A DNA stretch of 61,767 bases, taken from Pseudomonas sp. NBRC 111124 (GTDB lineage: Bacteria; Pseudomonadota; Gammaproteobacteria; Pseudomonadales; Pseudomonadaceae). The DNA is taken from NCBI RefSeq assembly GCF_001320245.1, contig NZ_BCBA01000020.1, forward strand, positions 1 to 61,767. Reading direction: 5' to 3'. The translations under genes were made by a program, and so were the position numbers. The notes under the pieces were generated by a model, which did not search any database, was not told where the DNA came from, and saw nothing but the letters and a program-made list of their open reading frames with translations. Positions 27,786 through 36,347 of the stretch are shown here, piece by piece. The stretch's first letter is position 1. Each line of letters begins with the position of its first letter.

Positions 27786-28919
27786 TCATAGCCAATTTCG
27801 GTAAAACTGTACCAGCGCCTTGGCAAGGTCCGGCCGAGCGGCCTGAGTCGCCGCCCACTGAGCGGCGTGCTGCTGCAGTTCTGCCCAGTGTTTGCGGGCA
27901 CCTTGCCAGGCCGCATGCATGTCGCGGTCCATGTTCCAGGCGCGCCACAAGGCCATCAGTGCCTCGCTGGCAGCGCCGGACAGGCCTTGACGATAATGGG
28001 CGAGGAAGGCTTCGAGCTTTTCCCAGTGCGCATTTTCGTCCTGCACATAGATGTGCCACAACATCGGCCGACCGGCCCACTGGGCGCGCACGAACGAGTC
28101 CTCCCCGCGCACCGCGTTGAAATCGCAGCTCCACAGCAGGCGGTCATAATCGTCCTGGCTGACGAACGGCAGGATCTGCACCGTCAAAGTACCGCGCTGG
28201 CGCACATCGCCGGCTTGCAGCTGCTGCTCGCCCAGCCAGGCGCTGAGATCGCCGAGAATGCGCCCTTGCGGGACCAGCAGGTGCACCGGGTCGGGATCCT
28301 CGACCAGCGCATCGAGCCAACGGCCCAGTTGCCCGTTTTCGTAGGCGAACAACGACATCAACAGTGCACCCGGCTGCACCTGCACGCCAATCCCCTGGAG
28401 AAACGCCGCGCGCGCCTCGGCCGATTGCGCGAAGGCCTGCCGCCGCGGCAGCAGGCTGGCCTCACGTAACAGCCCGCCGGTCTTGTCCGTGAACCCGGGA
28501 AAGAAAAACACCTTGCGCAGGCCATTGGGCTGGGGCGATGGCAAACCGTGGCAGCCTTCCACCCAGTCCTCGGCGCTCAGGTACTCCAGGTTAAGCCACA
28601 GCACCGGCGTCGTACGTGCGCGCATCGCTTCGACGTAAGCTGCCGGCAGCTGGCAGGCAAAGGCACCGATCACCACATCCGCAGGCACCGCGGGCTGCCA
28701 CTCGGCGGGCCAGGCACGCACATCGACACCCTGCTGCCATTGCTGCGCAGCACTGGCATCGGCACCCGGGCACAGCGGCACGAAGGCGTTCAGGTCGTCC
28801 ACCCACAGGCGCACCGCCAGGTCGTGCTCGGCCACCAGTTGCCGGGCCAGACGCCAGGTCACACCGATATCGCCATAGTTGTCGACGACGCTGCAGAAAA
28901 TGTCCCAGGTGGTTTTCAT
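27786..28919 (-). CDS. earP: EF-P arginine rhamnosyltransferase EarP
   Basis: The 377-aa GT-B glycosyltransferase transfers rhamnose from TDP-rhamnose to Arg32 of EF-P. Catalytic Asp13 and Asp17 lie in SVVDNYGDIG, and the C-terminal nucleotide-sugar site has RGEDSFVRAQW. The ATG at 28919 (MKTTWDIF) is the natural start. The known Pseudomonas EarP structure comes from P. putida, consistent with this organism. Confidence 0.96.
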   Translation of the reverse strand: MKTTWDIFCSVVDNYGDIGVTWRLARQLVAEHDLAVRLWVDDLNAFVPLCPGADASAAQQWQQGVDVRAWPAEWQPAVPADVVIGAFACQLPAAYVEAMRARTTPVLWLNLEYLSAEDWVEGCHGLPSPQPNGLRKVFFFPGFTDKTGGLLREASLLPRRQAFAQSAEARAAFLQGIGVQVQPGALLMSLFAYENGQLGRWLDALVEDPDPVHLLVPQGRILGDLSAWLGEQQLQAGDVRQRGTLTVQILPFVSQDDYDRLLWSCDFNAVRGEDSFVRAQWAGRPMLWHIYVQDENAHWEKLEAFLAHYRQGLSGAASEALMALWRAWNMDRDMHAAWQGARKHWAELQQHAAQWAATQAARPDLAKALVQFYRNWL

Positions 28920-29049
28920 GTGCCCTGCCTCGCCCTGCATAAAAACCGCGAATTCTGCGGATAAAGTGTCGCCGACAAAAGCACCGCGCGGAAAAAAGCC
29001 TGATGCCATGCGACAATGGCCCCCTCGCCCGCCCTGCCAGGAGGCCGCC

Positions 29050-29442
29050 ATGCCCCGCCACCGTGAACTGAAGATCACCCTCAAACCGCTGCAACTGATT
29101 TTCTGTGTAGCCTTTGGCCTGTGGCTTGGCGCCGTGGCCATCGCCCTGAGCCTGTGGCTGGCCCTGCAGTTTTGGCCAGAACAGGTAGAGCCCGTTGCCC
29201 AGGCGGTGGCACCTGTCTACAGCAAGCCGGCACCAGCACCGGCACAGCCGGTGGATGCGCAGAGCGAAATGTTCGAGCACTACAAGGACATCCTGCACAA
29301 GCAGGAAATCCAGCAGGCCGCCGAGGCCGCCCAAGGCAACCCGCGTAACCTCAACAGCCCCAAGTGCCAGTTCTGGCTTGCGCAGAACCGCACCGCGCCG
29401 ACCGAAAAGAGCCAGGCCAACGTGCTGGAGTTCTGTTACTGA
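29050..29442 (+). CDS. Small single-TM protein, unknown
   Basis: The 130-aa protein has a basic N-terminus, one TM helix (about residues 16-40), a Pro/Ala linker (PAPAPAQP) and an acidic, Cys-containing C-terminal region (SPKCQFW, LEFCY). By the positive-inside rule the C-terminal part would be periplasmic, where the two Cys could pair. Divergent from earP and 2 nt upstream of the GreA/GreB-like gene, so probably co-transcribed with it. No family recognised. Confidence 0.7.
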   Translation: MPRHRELKITLKPLQLIFCVAFGLWLGAVAIALSLWLALQFWPEQVEPVAQAVAPVYSKPAPAPAQPVDAQSEMFEHYKDILHKQEIQQAAEAAQGNPRNLNSPKCQFWLAQNRTAPTEKSQANVLEFCY

Positions 29443-29444
29443 CC

Positions 29445-29915
29445 ATGGACAAGGCCACCCTGCTCAGCCGCATCGTCACCGCCCTGGAAACCAACATGGA
29501 GGTATTACGCCGCGCGGCACAAACCGCCTACGAAGCGGCCACTGCCGAAGAGAACATCGCCGAGAACAAGTACGACACCCTCGGGCTGGAGGCCTCGTAC
29601 CTGGCCACCGGGCAGGCGCGGCGCACGGCCGAGATACGCCAGGCGCTACTGACTTATCAGCAGCTGCTATTGCGCGAGTATGACCCGGCGCGAGGGGTGC
29701 AGGTGAGCAACCTGGTGACTTTGGAGGATGAGGATGGCGAGCAGCGCTTGCTGTTCCTTGGGCCTGAGGCGGCGGGTTTGAAGATTGGCGAGGGGGGTGA
29801 GTCGGTGACCGTGATTACCCCCCGCTCGCCGCTTGGGCAGCAATTGGCGGGGAAAAAGGTCGATGATGAGGTGAGCCTTGGGGCTCAGTCCTTCTACATC
29901 ATTGATGTTGCCTGA
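29445..29915 (+). CDS. GreA/GreB-like transcript cleavage factor homologue
   Basis: The 156-aa protein has an N-terminal coiled coil (residues 1-75) with an acidic tip region (AEENIAENKYDTLGLEASYLA), then a C-terminal FKBP-like domain with ITPRSPLGQQLAGKK, like the GreA C-terminus. It likely reaches into the RNA polymerase secondary channel. Whether it stimulates cleavage (GreA) or inhibits it (Gfh-like) cannot be told. It shares an operon with the preceding TM protein. Confidence 0.78.
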   Translation: MDKATLLSRIVTALETNMEVLRRAAQTAYEAATAEENIAENKYDTLGLEASYLATGQARRTAEIRQALLTYQQLLLREYDPARGVQVSNLVTLEDEDGEQRLLFLGPEAAGLKIGEGGESVTVITPRSPLGQQLAGKKVDDEVSLGAQSFYIIDVA

Positions 29916-29916
29916 A

Positions 29917-29981
29917 CCGGCCTCTTCGCGGGCAGAGGGCAGCGCCGTCCCTGTGGGAGCGGGCGTGCCCGCGAAGAGGCC
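29917..29981. repeat. REP pair with truncated first unit
   Basis: The left unit keeps only ccggcctcttcgcggg; the right unit (about 29950-29981) is complete. Lies between convergent genes. Confidence 0.8.
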
Positions 29982-29999
29982 CGCAAAAGCAACACAGCT

Positions 30000-30932
30000 C
30001 TAGGCCAAAGCATCAAACCGCCCCGCCACCCCCCGCTCGGCAAACTGCTCCACCACAAAGTCAATGAACGCCCGGGTCTTGCCCGGCAACAGCTTGTGCT
30101 CGGCGTAATACAGGCTGATATGCCCATCATCCACATACCAGTCCGGCAACACCCGCTGCAGCTGCCCTGCTTCCAGATAAGGCACGGCAAACGGCAAGCT
30201 CACCAGGGCAATCCCCAACCCTTGCTGCGCCACCGCACAGGCCGCATCCGAATCGCTCATGGTCATTGCCTGGCGCAATAGCAACGGCTGCTGCTCTTGC
30301 CAGCGGCTGGTCAAGGGCCAGGAACGCACCCGCCCGGTCTGCGGCGAGCGGATCAGAATCCCGTCATGGCGCTGCAGCACCTGCGGATCTTCGATAGCAG
30401 CATGCCGGCCCAGGTACGCAGGCGCCGCCACCAGCACACGATGCGCCGGGGTCAGCTTACGCGCTACCACCCCCAGCGGCAGCTCGAACCCGCCGCCAAT
30501 GGCCGCATCGAAGCCCTGGCCGATCAGGTCGACCTGGCGGTTGTCGAAATGCCAGTCCGGGGTGATCGCCGGGTAGCGGCGCAAAAATTCACTCAGCAGC
30601 GGCAGCACATACAGGCGGCCGAATACCGTGCCCATGCTCACCCGCAGCAGCCCGGCCGGCTGGCCCTCGGCGCTGGCCAGGTTGGCCACGGCGTACTGGA
30701 TGGTGCGGAAGCTGTCGCTGACCTCGCCGAGAAAACGCTGCCCCGCCTCAGTCAAGGTCAGCTTGCGCGTACTACGCTGGAACAGCCGTACCCCGAGCCG
30801 TGCTTCCAGCTGGGCGACATGCTTGCCCACTGCCGCCGGGGTGATGCTCAGGCGCCGGGCCGCCTCGGCAAAACTGCCCACCTCGGCGCTTCGAATGAAG
30901 CACTCAAGGGCGTTGAAAGACTCCATGGCCAT
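30000..30932 (-). CDS. LysR-family transcriptional regulator
   Basis: 310 aa: winged-helix domain (CFIRSAEVGSFAEAARRL, LFQRSTRKLTLTEAGQRF) then a LysR substrate-binding domain. Divergent from an SDR gene with an inverted repeat in between, so it probably controls that gene and itself. Start choices are ATG at 30932 or 30926; effector unknown. Confidence 0.92.
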   Translation of the reverse strand: MAMESFNALECFIRSAEVGSFAEAARRLSITPAAVGKHVAQLEARLGVRLFQRSTRKLTLTEAGQRFLGEVSDSFRTIQYAVANLASAEGQPAGLLRVSMGTVFGRLYVLPLLSEFLRRYPAITPDWHFDNRQVDLIGQGFDAAIGGGFELPLGVVARKLTPAHRVLVAAPAYLGRHAAIEDPQVLQRHDGILIRSPQTGRVRSWPLTSRWQEQQPLLLRQAMTMSDSDAACAVAQQGLGIALVSLPFAVPYLEAGQLQRVLPDWYVDDGHISLYYAEHKLLPGKTRAFIDFVVEQFAERGVAGRFDALA

Positions 30933-30954
30933 GATTACCAACCAAAGGTTTACT

Positions 30955-30985
30955 CTGCTGATAGTGATTGCCATCTTATCAGCAG
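30955..30985. promoter_or_regulatory. Inverted repeat in the LysR/SDR divergent promoter
   Basis: Perfect 9-bp arms CTGCTGATA and TATCAGCAG over a 13-nt spacer, centred between the two divergent starts. A plausible operator for the LysR protein. Confidence 0.55.
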
Positions 30986-31049
30986 GTAATCATCGGTCGA
31001 TACTGCGCCCATCCAAGGCATTTGGCCTTGCTTCCAGCAGGAGATCAGC

Positions 31050-31799
31050 ATGTCCAAGCAACTTACCCTCGAAGGCAAAGTCGCCTTCGTCCAAGGCGGC
31101 TCGCGCGGTATTGGCGCAGCCATCGTGCGGCGCCTGGCCCGCGAAGGTGCACAGGTGGCCTTCACCTACGTCAGCTCTGCCGGCCCTGCCGAAGCGCTGG
31201 TTGAAGAGGTCAAGGCCGCCGGTGGCCAGGCCCTGGCCCTGCGCGCCGACAGCGCCGACGCCGCCGCACTGCAACTGGCCATTGACGACGCCGTGAAGGC
31301 CTTCGGCCGCCTCGATATCCTGGTCAACAACGCCGGCGTGCTGGCGGTTGCGCCGCTGGCCGAGTTCGACCTGGCGGACTTCGACCGCACCCTCGCGGTC
31401 AACGTGCGCAGCGTGTTCGTCGCCAGCCAGGCAGCTGCCCGCTACATGGGCCAAGGCGGGCGCATCATCAACATCGGCAGCACCAATGCCGAGCGTATGC
31501 CATTCGCCGGTGGCGCTCCGTATGCCATGAGCAAGTCGGCGCTGGTCGGCCTGACCAAGGGCATGGCCCGTGACCTGGGGCCGCAGGGAATCACCGTGAA
31601 CAACGTACAGCCGGGGCCGGTGGACACCGACATGAACCCAGCCAGCGGCGAGTTTGCCGAGAGCCTGATCCCGCTGATGGCGATCGGGCGGTATGGGCAG
31701 GCGGATGAGATTGCCAGCTTCGTGGCGTACCTTGCCGGGCCTGAGGCGGGTTACATCACCGGTGCCAGCTTGTTGGCCGATGGTGGGTTTGCCGCCTGA
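31050..31799 (+). CDS. Short-chain dehydrogenase/reductase
   Basis: The 249-aa classical SDR has the NAD(P) loop GGSRGIGAA, NNAG, catalytic Ser in NIGSTN, and YAMSK (Tyr/Lys). The C-terminal ITGASLLADGGF is typical of FabG-like family members. Substrate unknown. A short GC hairpin (31804-31823) follows and an MFS gene starts 49 nt later, so partial read-through is possible. Confidence 0.9.
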   Translation: MSKQLTLEGKVAFVQGGSRGIGAAIVRRLAREGAQVAFTYVSSAGPAEALVEEVKAAGGQALALRADSADAAALQLAIDDAVKAFGRLDILVNNAGVLAVAPLAEFDLADFDRTLAVNVRSVFVASQAAARYMGQGGRIINIGSTNAERMPFAGGAPYAMSKSALVGLTKGMARDLGPQGITVNNVQPGPVDTDMNPASGEFAESLIPLMAIGRYGQADEIASFVAYLAGPEAGYITGASLLADGGFAA

Positions 31800-31803
31800 T
31801 AGA

Positions 31804-31823
31804 CTGGGGGCTTCACGCCCCCA
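31804..31823 (+). terminator. Short hairpin after the SDR gene
   Basis: 8-bp perfect stem CTGGGGGC/GCCCCCAG, 5-nt loop, no T-tract. More likely an attenuator or stabiliser than a full terminator. Confidence 0.4.
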
Positions 31824-31848
31824 GATTGCCATCGAACACGAGAGACAC

Positions 31849-33030
31849 ATGAAATCCCCAACCCTCAGCCGAGCGCTGATCTTGCTGATGGCCACCGCCA
31901 CCGGCCTGGCCGTGGCCAGCAACTACTACGCCCAACCCCTGCTGCACAGCATCGCCCAACAGTTCGGCCTGAGTACCGCCAGCGCCGGCAGCATCGTTAT
32001 CGCCGCCCAGCTCAGCTACGGCGCCGGCCTGCTGCTGCTGGCACCGCTCGGCGATCTCTTCGAACAGCGTCGGCTGATCGTAGTGATGACAGCCATCTCC
32101 ACCCTGGGCCTGGTCATCAGCGCCTGTGCCCCGAGCCTTCCCTGGTTGCTGCTCGGCACTGCGCTCACCGGCCTGTTCTCGGTGGTGGCGCAGATCCTCG
32201 TGCCGATGGCCGCCACCCTGAGCGAGCCCCATCAGCGCGGCCGAGCAGTAGGCACGTTGATGAGCGGTCTGCTGCTGGGCATCTTGCTGGCGCGCACTGC
32301 GGCCGGCTTCATGGCCGAATTGGGCGGCTGGCGCAGCATCTATGTGCTGGCCGCCGCGCTGATGGCGCTCGCGGCGCTGGCGCTGTACCGCAACCTGCCC
32401 GAGTACAACAGCCACGCCGGCCTGAAGTACCCGGCGCTGATCGGCTCGGTGTTCCGCCTGTTTCTCGAAGAACCGGTGCTGCGCCTGCGCTCGCTGCTCG
32501 GCTTGCTGGCGTTCAGCCTGTTCGCGCTGTTCTGGACGCCGCTGGCCTTCCTGCTGGCGCGCGAGCCCTACCACTACTCCGACGCCGCCATCGGGCTGTT
32601 CGGCCTGGCCGGCGCCGCCGGTGCACTGGCGGCCAACTGGGCTGGGCGCCTGGCCGACCGTGGCAAAGGCGCGCTGGGCACCACGGTTGGCCTGGTGGCG
32701 CTGCTGTTGTCGTGGGTCCCGCTGGGCTTTGCCGAAAACTCGCTGTTGGCATTGCTGGCGGGCGTGCTGGTGTTGGACCTGGCCGTGCAACTGGTGCACG
32801 TGAGCAACCAGAATGCGGTGATCGCCTTGCGGCCTGAAGCACGTACGCGGCTGAATGCCGGCTACATCACCTGTTACTTCATCGGCGGTGCGCTAGGCTC
32901 GTTGCTGGGCACACAGCTGTTCCAGCGCCAAGGGTGGATGGGCATCGTGGTGGCAGGCCTGGCGATCGGCACGCTGGCCTTGGTGGTATGGGGCCTGGCG
33001 CAGCGCAAAACCGCGGCGCAGCTAGCCTGA
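31849..33030 (+). CDS. Major facilitator superfamily transporter
   Basis: 393 aa, twelve hydrophobic helices, the A-like motif APLGDLFEQRR between TM2 and TM3, and its half-repeat AGRLADRGKG. Resembles drug/sugar-efflux MFS members (YgaY/YnfM-like). Start ATG at 31849 behind GAGAG; the longer frame is inside the SDR gene. Confidence 0.9.
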   Translation: MKSPTLSRALILLMATATGLAVASNYYAQPLLHSIAQQFGLSTASAGSIVIAAQLSYGAGLLLLAPLGDLFEQRRLIVVMTAISTLGLVISACAPSLPWLLLGTALTGLFSVVAQILVPMAATLSEPHQRGRAVGTLMSGLLLGILLARTAAGFMAELGGWRSIYVLAAALMALAALALYRNLPEYNSHAGLKYPALIGSVFRLFLEEPVLRLRSLLGLLAFSLFALFWTPLAFLLAREPYHYSDAAIGLFGLAGAAGALAANWAGRLADRGKGALGTTVGLVALLLSWVPLGFAENSLLALLAGVLVLDLAVQLVHVSNQNAVIALRPEARTRLNAGYITCYFIGGALGSLLGTQLFQRQGWMGIVVAGLAIGTLALVVWGLAQRKTAAQLA

Positions 33031-33149
33031 AGCCATCATTGAGCGTGACAACCCGCCGCATTACCCTCCGTCGCCTGGTCGTTGACTTGCCTGCCCTGGC
33101 GGCGCTCAGTAGGCGCTGGTCAAAGACCTTTCACTGACAGGATGAATCA

Positions 33150-33530
33150 ATGACAAGACTCACGGTGCAATCCGGCGATCTCTTGCAAGGTGAAGGCGAG
33201 TTTCGCAATGGATCGCTCACACTCAAGACCCCGCGCAGCCCTTCTCCCGGCGAGCGAATTTCACTGGCCCGCATCGCTGACCTGCGCCTGGCCAGCCTCG
33301 AATCAAGCCGCAGCCTGGGTACCGCCCTCGGCTGGGGCGTTGCCGGGGCGCTGGTGGCCGGCCCGGTGGGCCTGTTGGCCGGGCTGTGGCTCGGTGGCAA
33401 AGAAGAAGAAGCCACCTTTCTGGCCACCTTCAAGGATGGCCGCAAACTGATGGCCATCACCGACGGCAAGACGTGGTCGAAGATCGACGATACCTGGCGC
33501 CAGCATCGCCGGCCGACAACTGTCGACTGA
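33150..33530 (+). CDS. Small protein with Gly-rich hydrophobic centre, unknown
   Basis: 126 aa. A beta-rich N-terminus, a 28-residue Gly/Ala/Leu hydrophobic segment (about 58-83: LGWGVAGALVAGPVGLLAGLW begins it), and a charged C-terminus. No family recognised. One membrane hairpin is possible. Confidence 0.7.
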   Translation: MTRLTVQSGDLLQGEGEFRNGSLTLKTPRSPSPGERISLARIADLRLASLESSRSLGTALGWGVAGALVAGPVGLLAGLWLGGKEEEATFLATFKDGRKLMAITDGKTWSKIDDTWRQHRRPTTVD

Positions 33531-33581
33531 AGACCCGCTGGACTGGGGCCTGATAAGATAGCGCCCCTTTTTCTGCCTGTT

Positions 33582-33677
33582 CCGGCCCTTTCGCGGGCTT
33601 GCCCGCTCCCACAAGTTATGCGCCGTCCTCAAAGGCGGTGCAGTACCTGTGGGAGCGGGCGAGCCCGCGAAAAGGCC
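33582..33677. repeat. REP inverted pair
   Basis: Units 33582-33615 and 33646-33677, opposite orientation, upstream of the TonB receptor start. Confidence 0.88.
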
Positions 33678-33708
33678 TGCGCGGTCTTCGCCCCAAGGAC
33701 GTCCCTGC

Positions 33709-35847
33709 ATGCCCCTGCTTCGCCCTCACCTGCCCCTGAGCCTGCTCAGCCTGGGCCTGGCCCTGCACAGCCCCCATGGTTTGGCCGAAAACAGCCTGGA
33801 ACTAGCCCCGGTGCAAGTGTCCGATACCTACGGCGATGAGGGCTACCAGGTGCGCGAGGCCTCGGTCAGCGGCTTCCAGCCCGCCCCGCTGCTCGACACC
33901 CCCGCCTCGGTCAGCGTGTTCAGCCAGCAGTTGCTGGAAGACCGCCAGGTCCGCCTGCTCAGCGAAGTCCTGCAAAGCGATGCCTCAGTGGGCGAGAGTT
34001 ACGCCCCGATCGGCTATTACGAGAATTTCAACGTGCGCGGCTTCGAGCTCAACGCCGCCAGCAGCTATCGCATCAATGGCCAGACCATCGCCGGCGAGCA
34101 GAACGTGGCACTGGAGAACAAGCAGCAGGTCGAGCTGCTCAAGGGCCTGTCTGGGTTGCAGAGCGGCGTATCGGAGCCTGGCGGCCTCATCAACTACGTG
34201 ACCAAGCGCGCCGCCGACGTGCGCAGCGTGACGGTTTCGACCAACGCACAAGGCGAGCGCTACCTGGCCGCCGACCTCGGCGGCTGGTTCGGTAGCGAGC
34301 GGCAGTTCGGCCTGCGCGCCAACCTGGCCCACGAGGACATCCGTTCCTACGTCGACCATGCCGATGGCAAACGCGACTTCGCCTCGCTGGCCTTCGACTG
34401 GCAGATCAGCCCCGATGCCACTTTGCAGCTGGATGCCGAGTACCAACACCGTGAGCAGCGCTCAGTGCCGGGCTACCAACTGCTGGGCGGCAACGAACTG
34501 CCCCACGGCATCGACCCGAGCGACCGCCTGGCCTACCAGCACTGGGCCAAACCGGTGCAGAACGATTCGCTGAACCTCGGCGGGCGCTTCGAGTACCGCT
34601 TCAGCGAAGCCTGGTCCGGCACCCTGAGCGCGTCGCGCAGCAAAGTGGTGATCGATGACTACAGCGCGTTCGCCTGGGGCAGCGAGGGCGGCTGGCAGTC
34701 GCATTTCAGCCCCGAAGGCGACTACGACATCTACGACTTCCGCAGCCCCGACGATACCCGCCGCACCGATGAGGCCCAGGCCATGCTCAATGGCCACTTC
34801 GACGCGCTGGGTGTGCAGCACGACCTGACCGTGGGCGGTAGCGCTCAACGCCGCACGCTCGATCAACGCCCCTATTACAACGAGCTGGTCGGCAGCGGCA
34901 ACATCTATACCGGCGCGCCTGGCGTGGCGCCGTCGGACAAGCCCGTCGGTGCCAGTGAAAAGCGCCTGGACAGCCGCCAGTACGGCCTGTTCTTCAGCGA
35001 TCGCATCAGCTTCAACGAGCAATGGCAGACCATACTTGGCGCCCGCGAAGTGCGGCTGGACGAAAAAACCTGGGACGAGAACGGCGTGGCCGGGCGCCAT
35101 ACCCGGCAATACCAGCTGCTGCCCAATGCCGCGCTGATCTACAAGCCACGCCCCGATACGACTGTGTATGCCAGCTACGCCAAGGGGTTGTCGGCTGGCG
35201 GCACAGCACCCTGGTACGCCAGTAACGCAGCGGAGATCCTCGCCCCCACCCTTTCGCACCAGCTGGAGCTGGGCATCAAGCGCGACTGGCAAGGCATGAG
35301 CTTCAGCGCCGCGCTGTTCCAGATCCGACAGGCGTACCAGTACGCACGCCCGGAAGGCGACGGCAGTTTTACGTATGTGCAGCAGGGCCAGCAGAAGAAC
35401 ATCGGCCTGGAATTGGGGGCCAGCGGCTGGGCAACCTCGAACCTGCAACTTCAGGCCAGCGCCGCCGCGATTCGCGCCCGGGTGCAGGGAAGCGGCACCG
35501 GTGCCTATGAAGGCCACCAGGCAATCAACGTGCCGCGGCTGCGCGCCGCCCTTCAGGCCGAGTACAGCCTGCCCGTGCCGGGCCTGGCATTGCTTGGCGG
35601 GGCGCGCTACAGCGTCAGCAAGTATGCGAGCCAGGCGGGGAATGTGGAGGTGGGTGGGTATACCGTGTTCGATCTTGGCAGCCGCTACCGCACGCGTATC
35701 GGTGGCTACGACACGACGCTGCGGCTGACCGTGGACAACGTCTTCGACAAGCGTTACTGGCGCGATGTGGGGGATTACCTGGGGGACAACTACCTGTTCC
35801 AGGGCGCACCGCGGACAGCGCGGTTGTCGGCATCGGTTAACTTCTGA
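33709..35847 (+). CDS. TonB-dependent siderophore receptor
   Basis: The 712-aa outer-membrane receptor has a signal peptide (about 1-27, ending GLA), a short N-terminus ahead of a TonB-box-like APVQVS, plug domain (DTPASVSVFSQQLLED; FNVRGFEL; GLLSGLQSG-like GLSGLQSGVSEPGG) and a 22-strand barrel ending DNVFDKRYWRD...ARLSASVNF with terminal Phe. No FecA-type signalling domain and no anti-sigma genes nearby. The ligand is probably a hydroxamate-type siderophore. No clear Fur box seen upstream. The start at 33709 follows AAGGA. Confidence 0.9.
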   Translation: MPLLRPHLPLSLLSLGLALHSPHGLAENSLELAPVQVSDTYGDEGYQVREASVSGFQPAPLLDTPASVSVFSQQLLEDRQVRLLSEVLQSDASVGESYAPIGYYENFNVRGFELNAASSYRINGQTIAGEQNVALENKQQVELLKGLSGLQSGVSEPGGLINYVTKRAADVRSVTVSTNAQGERYLAADLGGWFGSERQFGLRANLAHEDIRSYVDHADGKRDFASLAFDWQISPDATLQLDAEYQHREQRSVPGYQLLGGNELPHGIDPSDRLAYQHWAKPVQNDSLNLGGRFEYRFSEAWSGTLSASRSKVVIDDYSAFAWGSEGGWQSHFSPEGDYDIYDFRSPDDTRRTDEAQAMLNGHFDALGVQHDLTVGGSAQRRTLDQRPYYNELVGSGNIYTGAPGVAPSDKPVGASEKRLDSRQYGLFFSDRISFNEQWQTILGAREVRLDEKTWDENGVAGRHTRQYQLLPNAALIYKPRPDTTVYASYAKGLSAGGTAPWYASNAAEILAPTLSHQLELGIKRDWQGMSFSAALFQIRQAYQYARPEGDGSFTYVQQGQQKNIGLELGASGWATSNLQLQASAAAIRARVQGSGTGAYEGHQAINVPRLRAALQAEYSLPVPGLALLGGARYSVSKYASQAGNVEVGGYTVFDLGSRYRTRIGGYDTTLRLTVDNVFDKRYWRDVGDYLGDNYLFQGAPRTARLSASVNF

Positions 35848-35924
35848 TAATGCCGGGGCTGCTCTGCAGCCCTTTCCGACCGGTCCGGCGCCCCGGCAAG
35901 GCCGCACCCGCAAGGCCCCAGAAT

Positions 35925-35962
35925 GCAAAAGCCCCCGAACTTTTCAGTTCGGGGGCTTTTGC
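35925..35962. terminator. Strong bidirectional terminator
   Basis: Perfect 17-bp stem with a 4-nt loop, T-runs on both strands. It ends the TonB receptor transcript and the tRNA-Ser transcript. Confidence 0.95.
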
Positions 35963-35967
35963 GAATG

Positions 35968-36057
35968 TGGCGGTGAAGAAGGGATTTGAACCCTTGATAC
36001 GATTTCTCGTATACACACTTTCCAGGCGTGCTCCTTCGACCACTCGGACACTTCACC
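35968..36057 (-). tRNA. tRNA-Ser(GGA)
   Basis: 90 nt including CCA. Minus-strand reading GGTGAAGTGTCC...CTTCACCGCCA; anticodon GGA in CCTGGAAAG; long variable arm (TGTGTATACGAGAAATCGTA) as expected for class II tRNAs. Confidence 0.97.
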
Positions 36058-36095
36058 GTTTTCTCTTCAAGGCTTTCACCCCGTCGAGGCGCGCT

Positions 36096-36124
36096 AATTT
36101 AGTAGAAGCGCTTTTCTTTGGCAA
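36096..36124 (-). promoter_or_regulatory. tRNA-Ser promoter
   Basis: -35 TTGCCA (36119-36124), 17-nt spacer, -10 TAAATT (36096-36101), then the discriminator AGCGCGCC, the same GC block as in the tRNA Glu/Gly promoter. AT-rich upstream bases (36125-36150) resemble an UP element. Confidence 0.85.
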
Positions 36125-36264
36125 GCATTTTTTTCAAATTTTTCATGCATTTAAGCCAACCCACTGAAAAACCGAGGTCGCCAGGGCAATGCTGCCAATC
36201 TCGCCTGCGCTTTTACCCGCTGCAAACCCCCTGCCCTCGCCGTGCAAGGCATCGCGGCCCGACG

Positions 36265-36280
36265 CTGACTGGCCGGTCAG
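36265..36280. promoter_or_regulatory. Operator-like palindrome upstream of the crotonase gene
   Basis: 16-bp quasi-palindrome CTGACTGGCCGGTCAG (14 of 16 positions symmetric) 67 nt before the start codon. Shape fits a TetR-family operator. The rest of 36125-36347 holds nothing I can name. Confidence 0.4.
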
Positions 36281-36347
36281 TCTTGCTCCTTTACCTGGCC
36301 CGCCGTGCTGGGTAACGTCATCGCCACGTCACCCTAAGGATTGCGCC

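Noticed and set aside
33531..33708. Fur box upstream of the TonB receptor
   Set aside because: Only a partial GATAAGAT-like string is present; it does not extend into a recognisable 19-bp Fur site.
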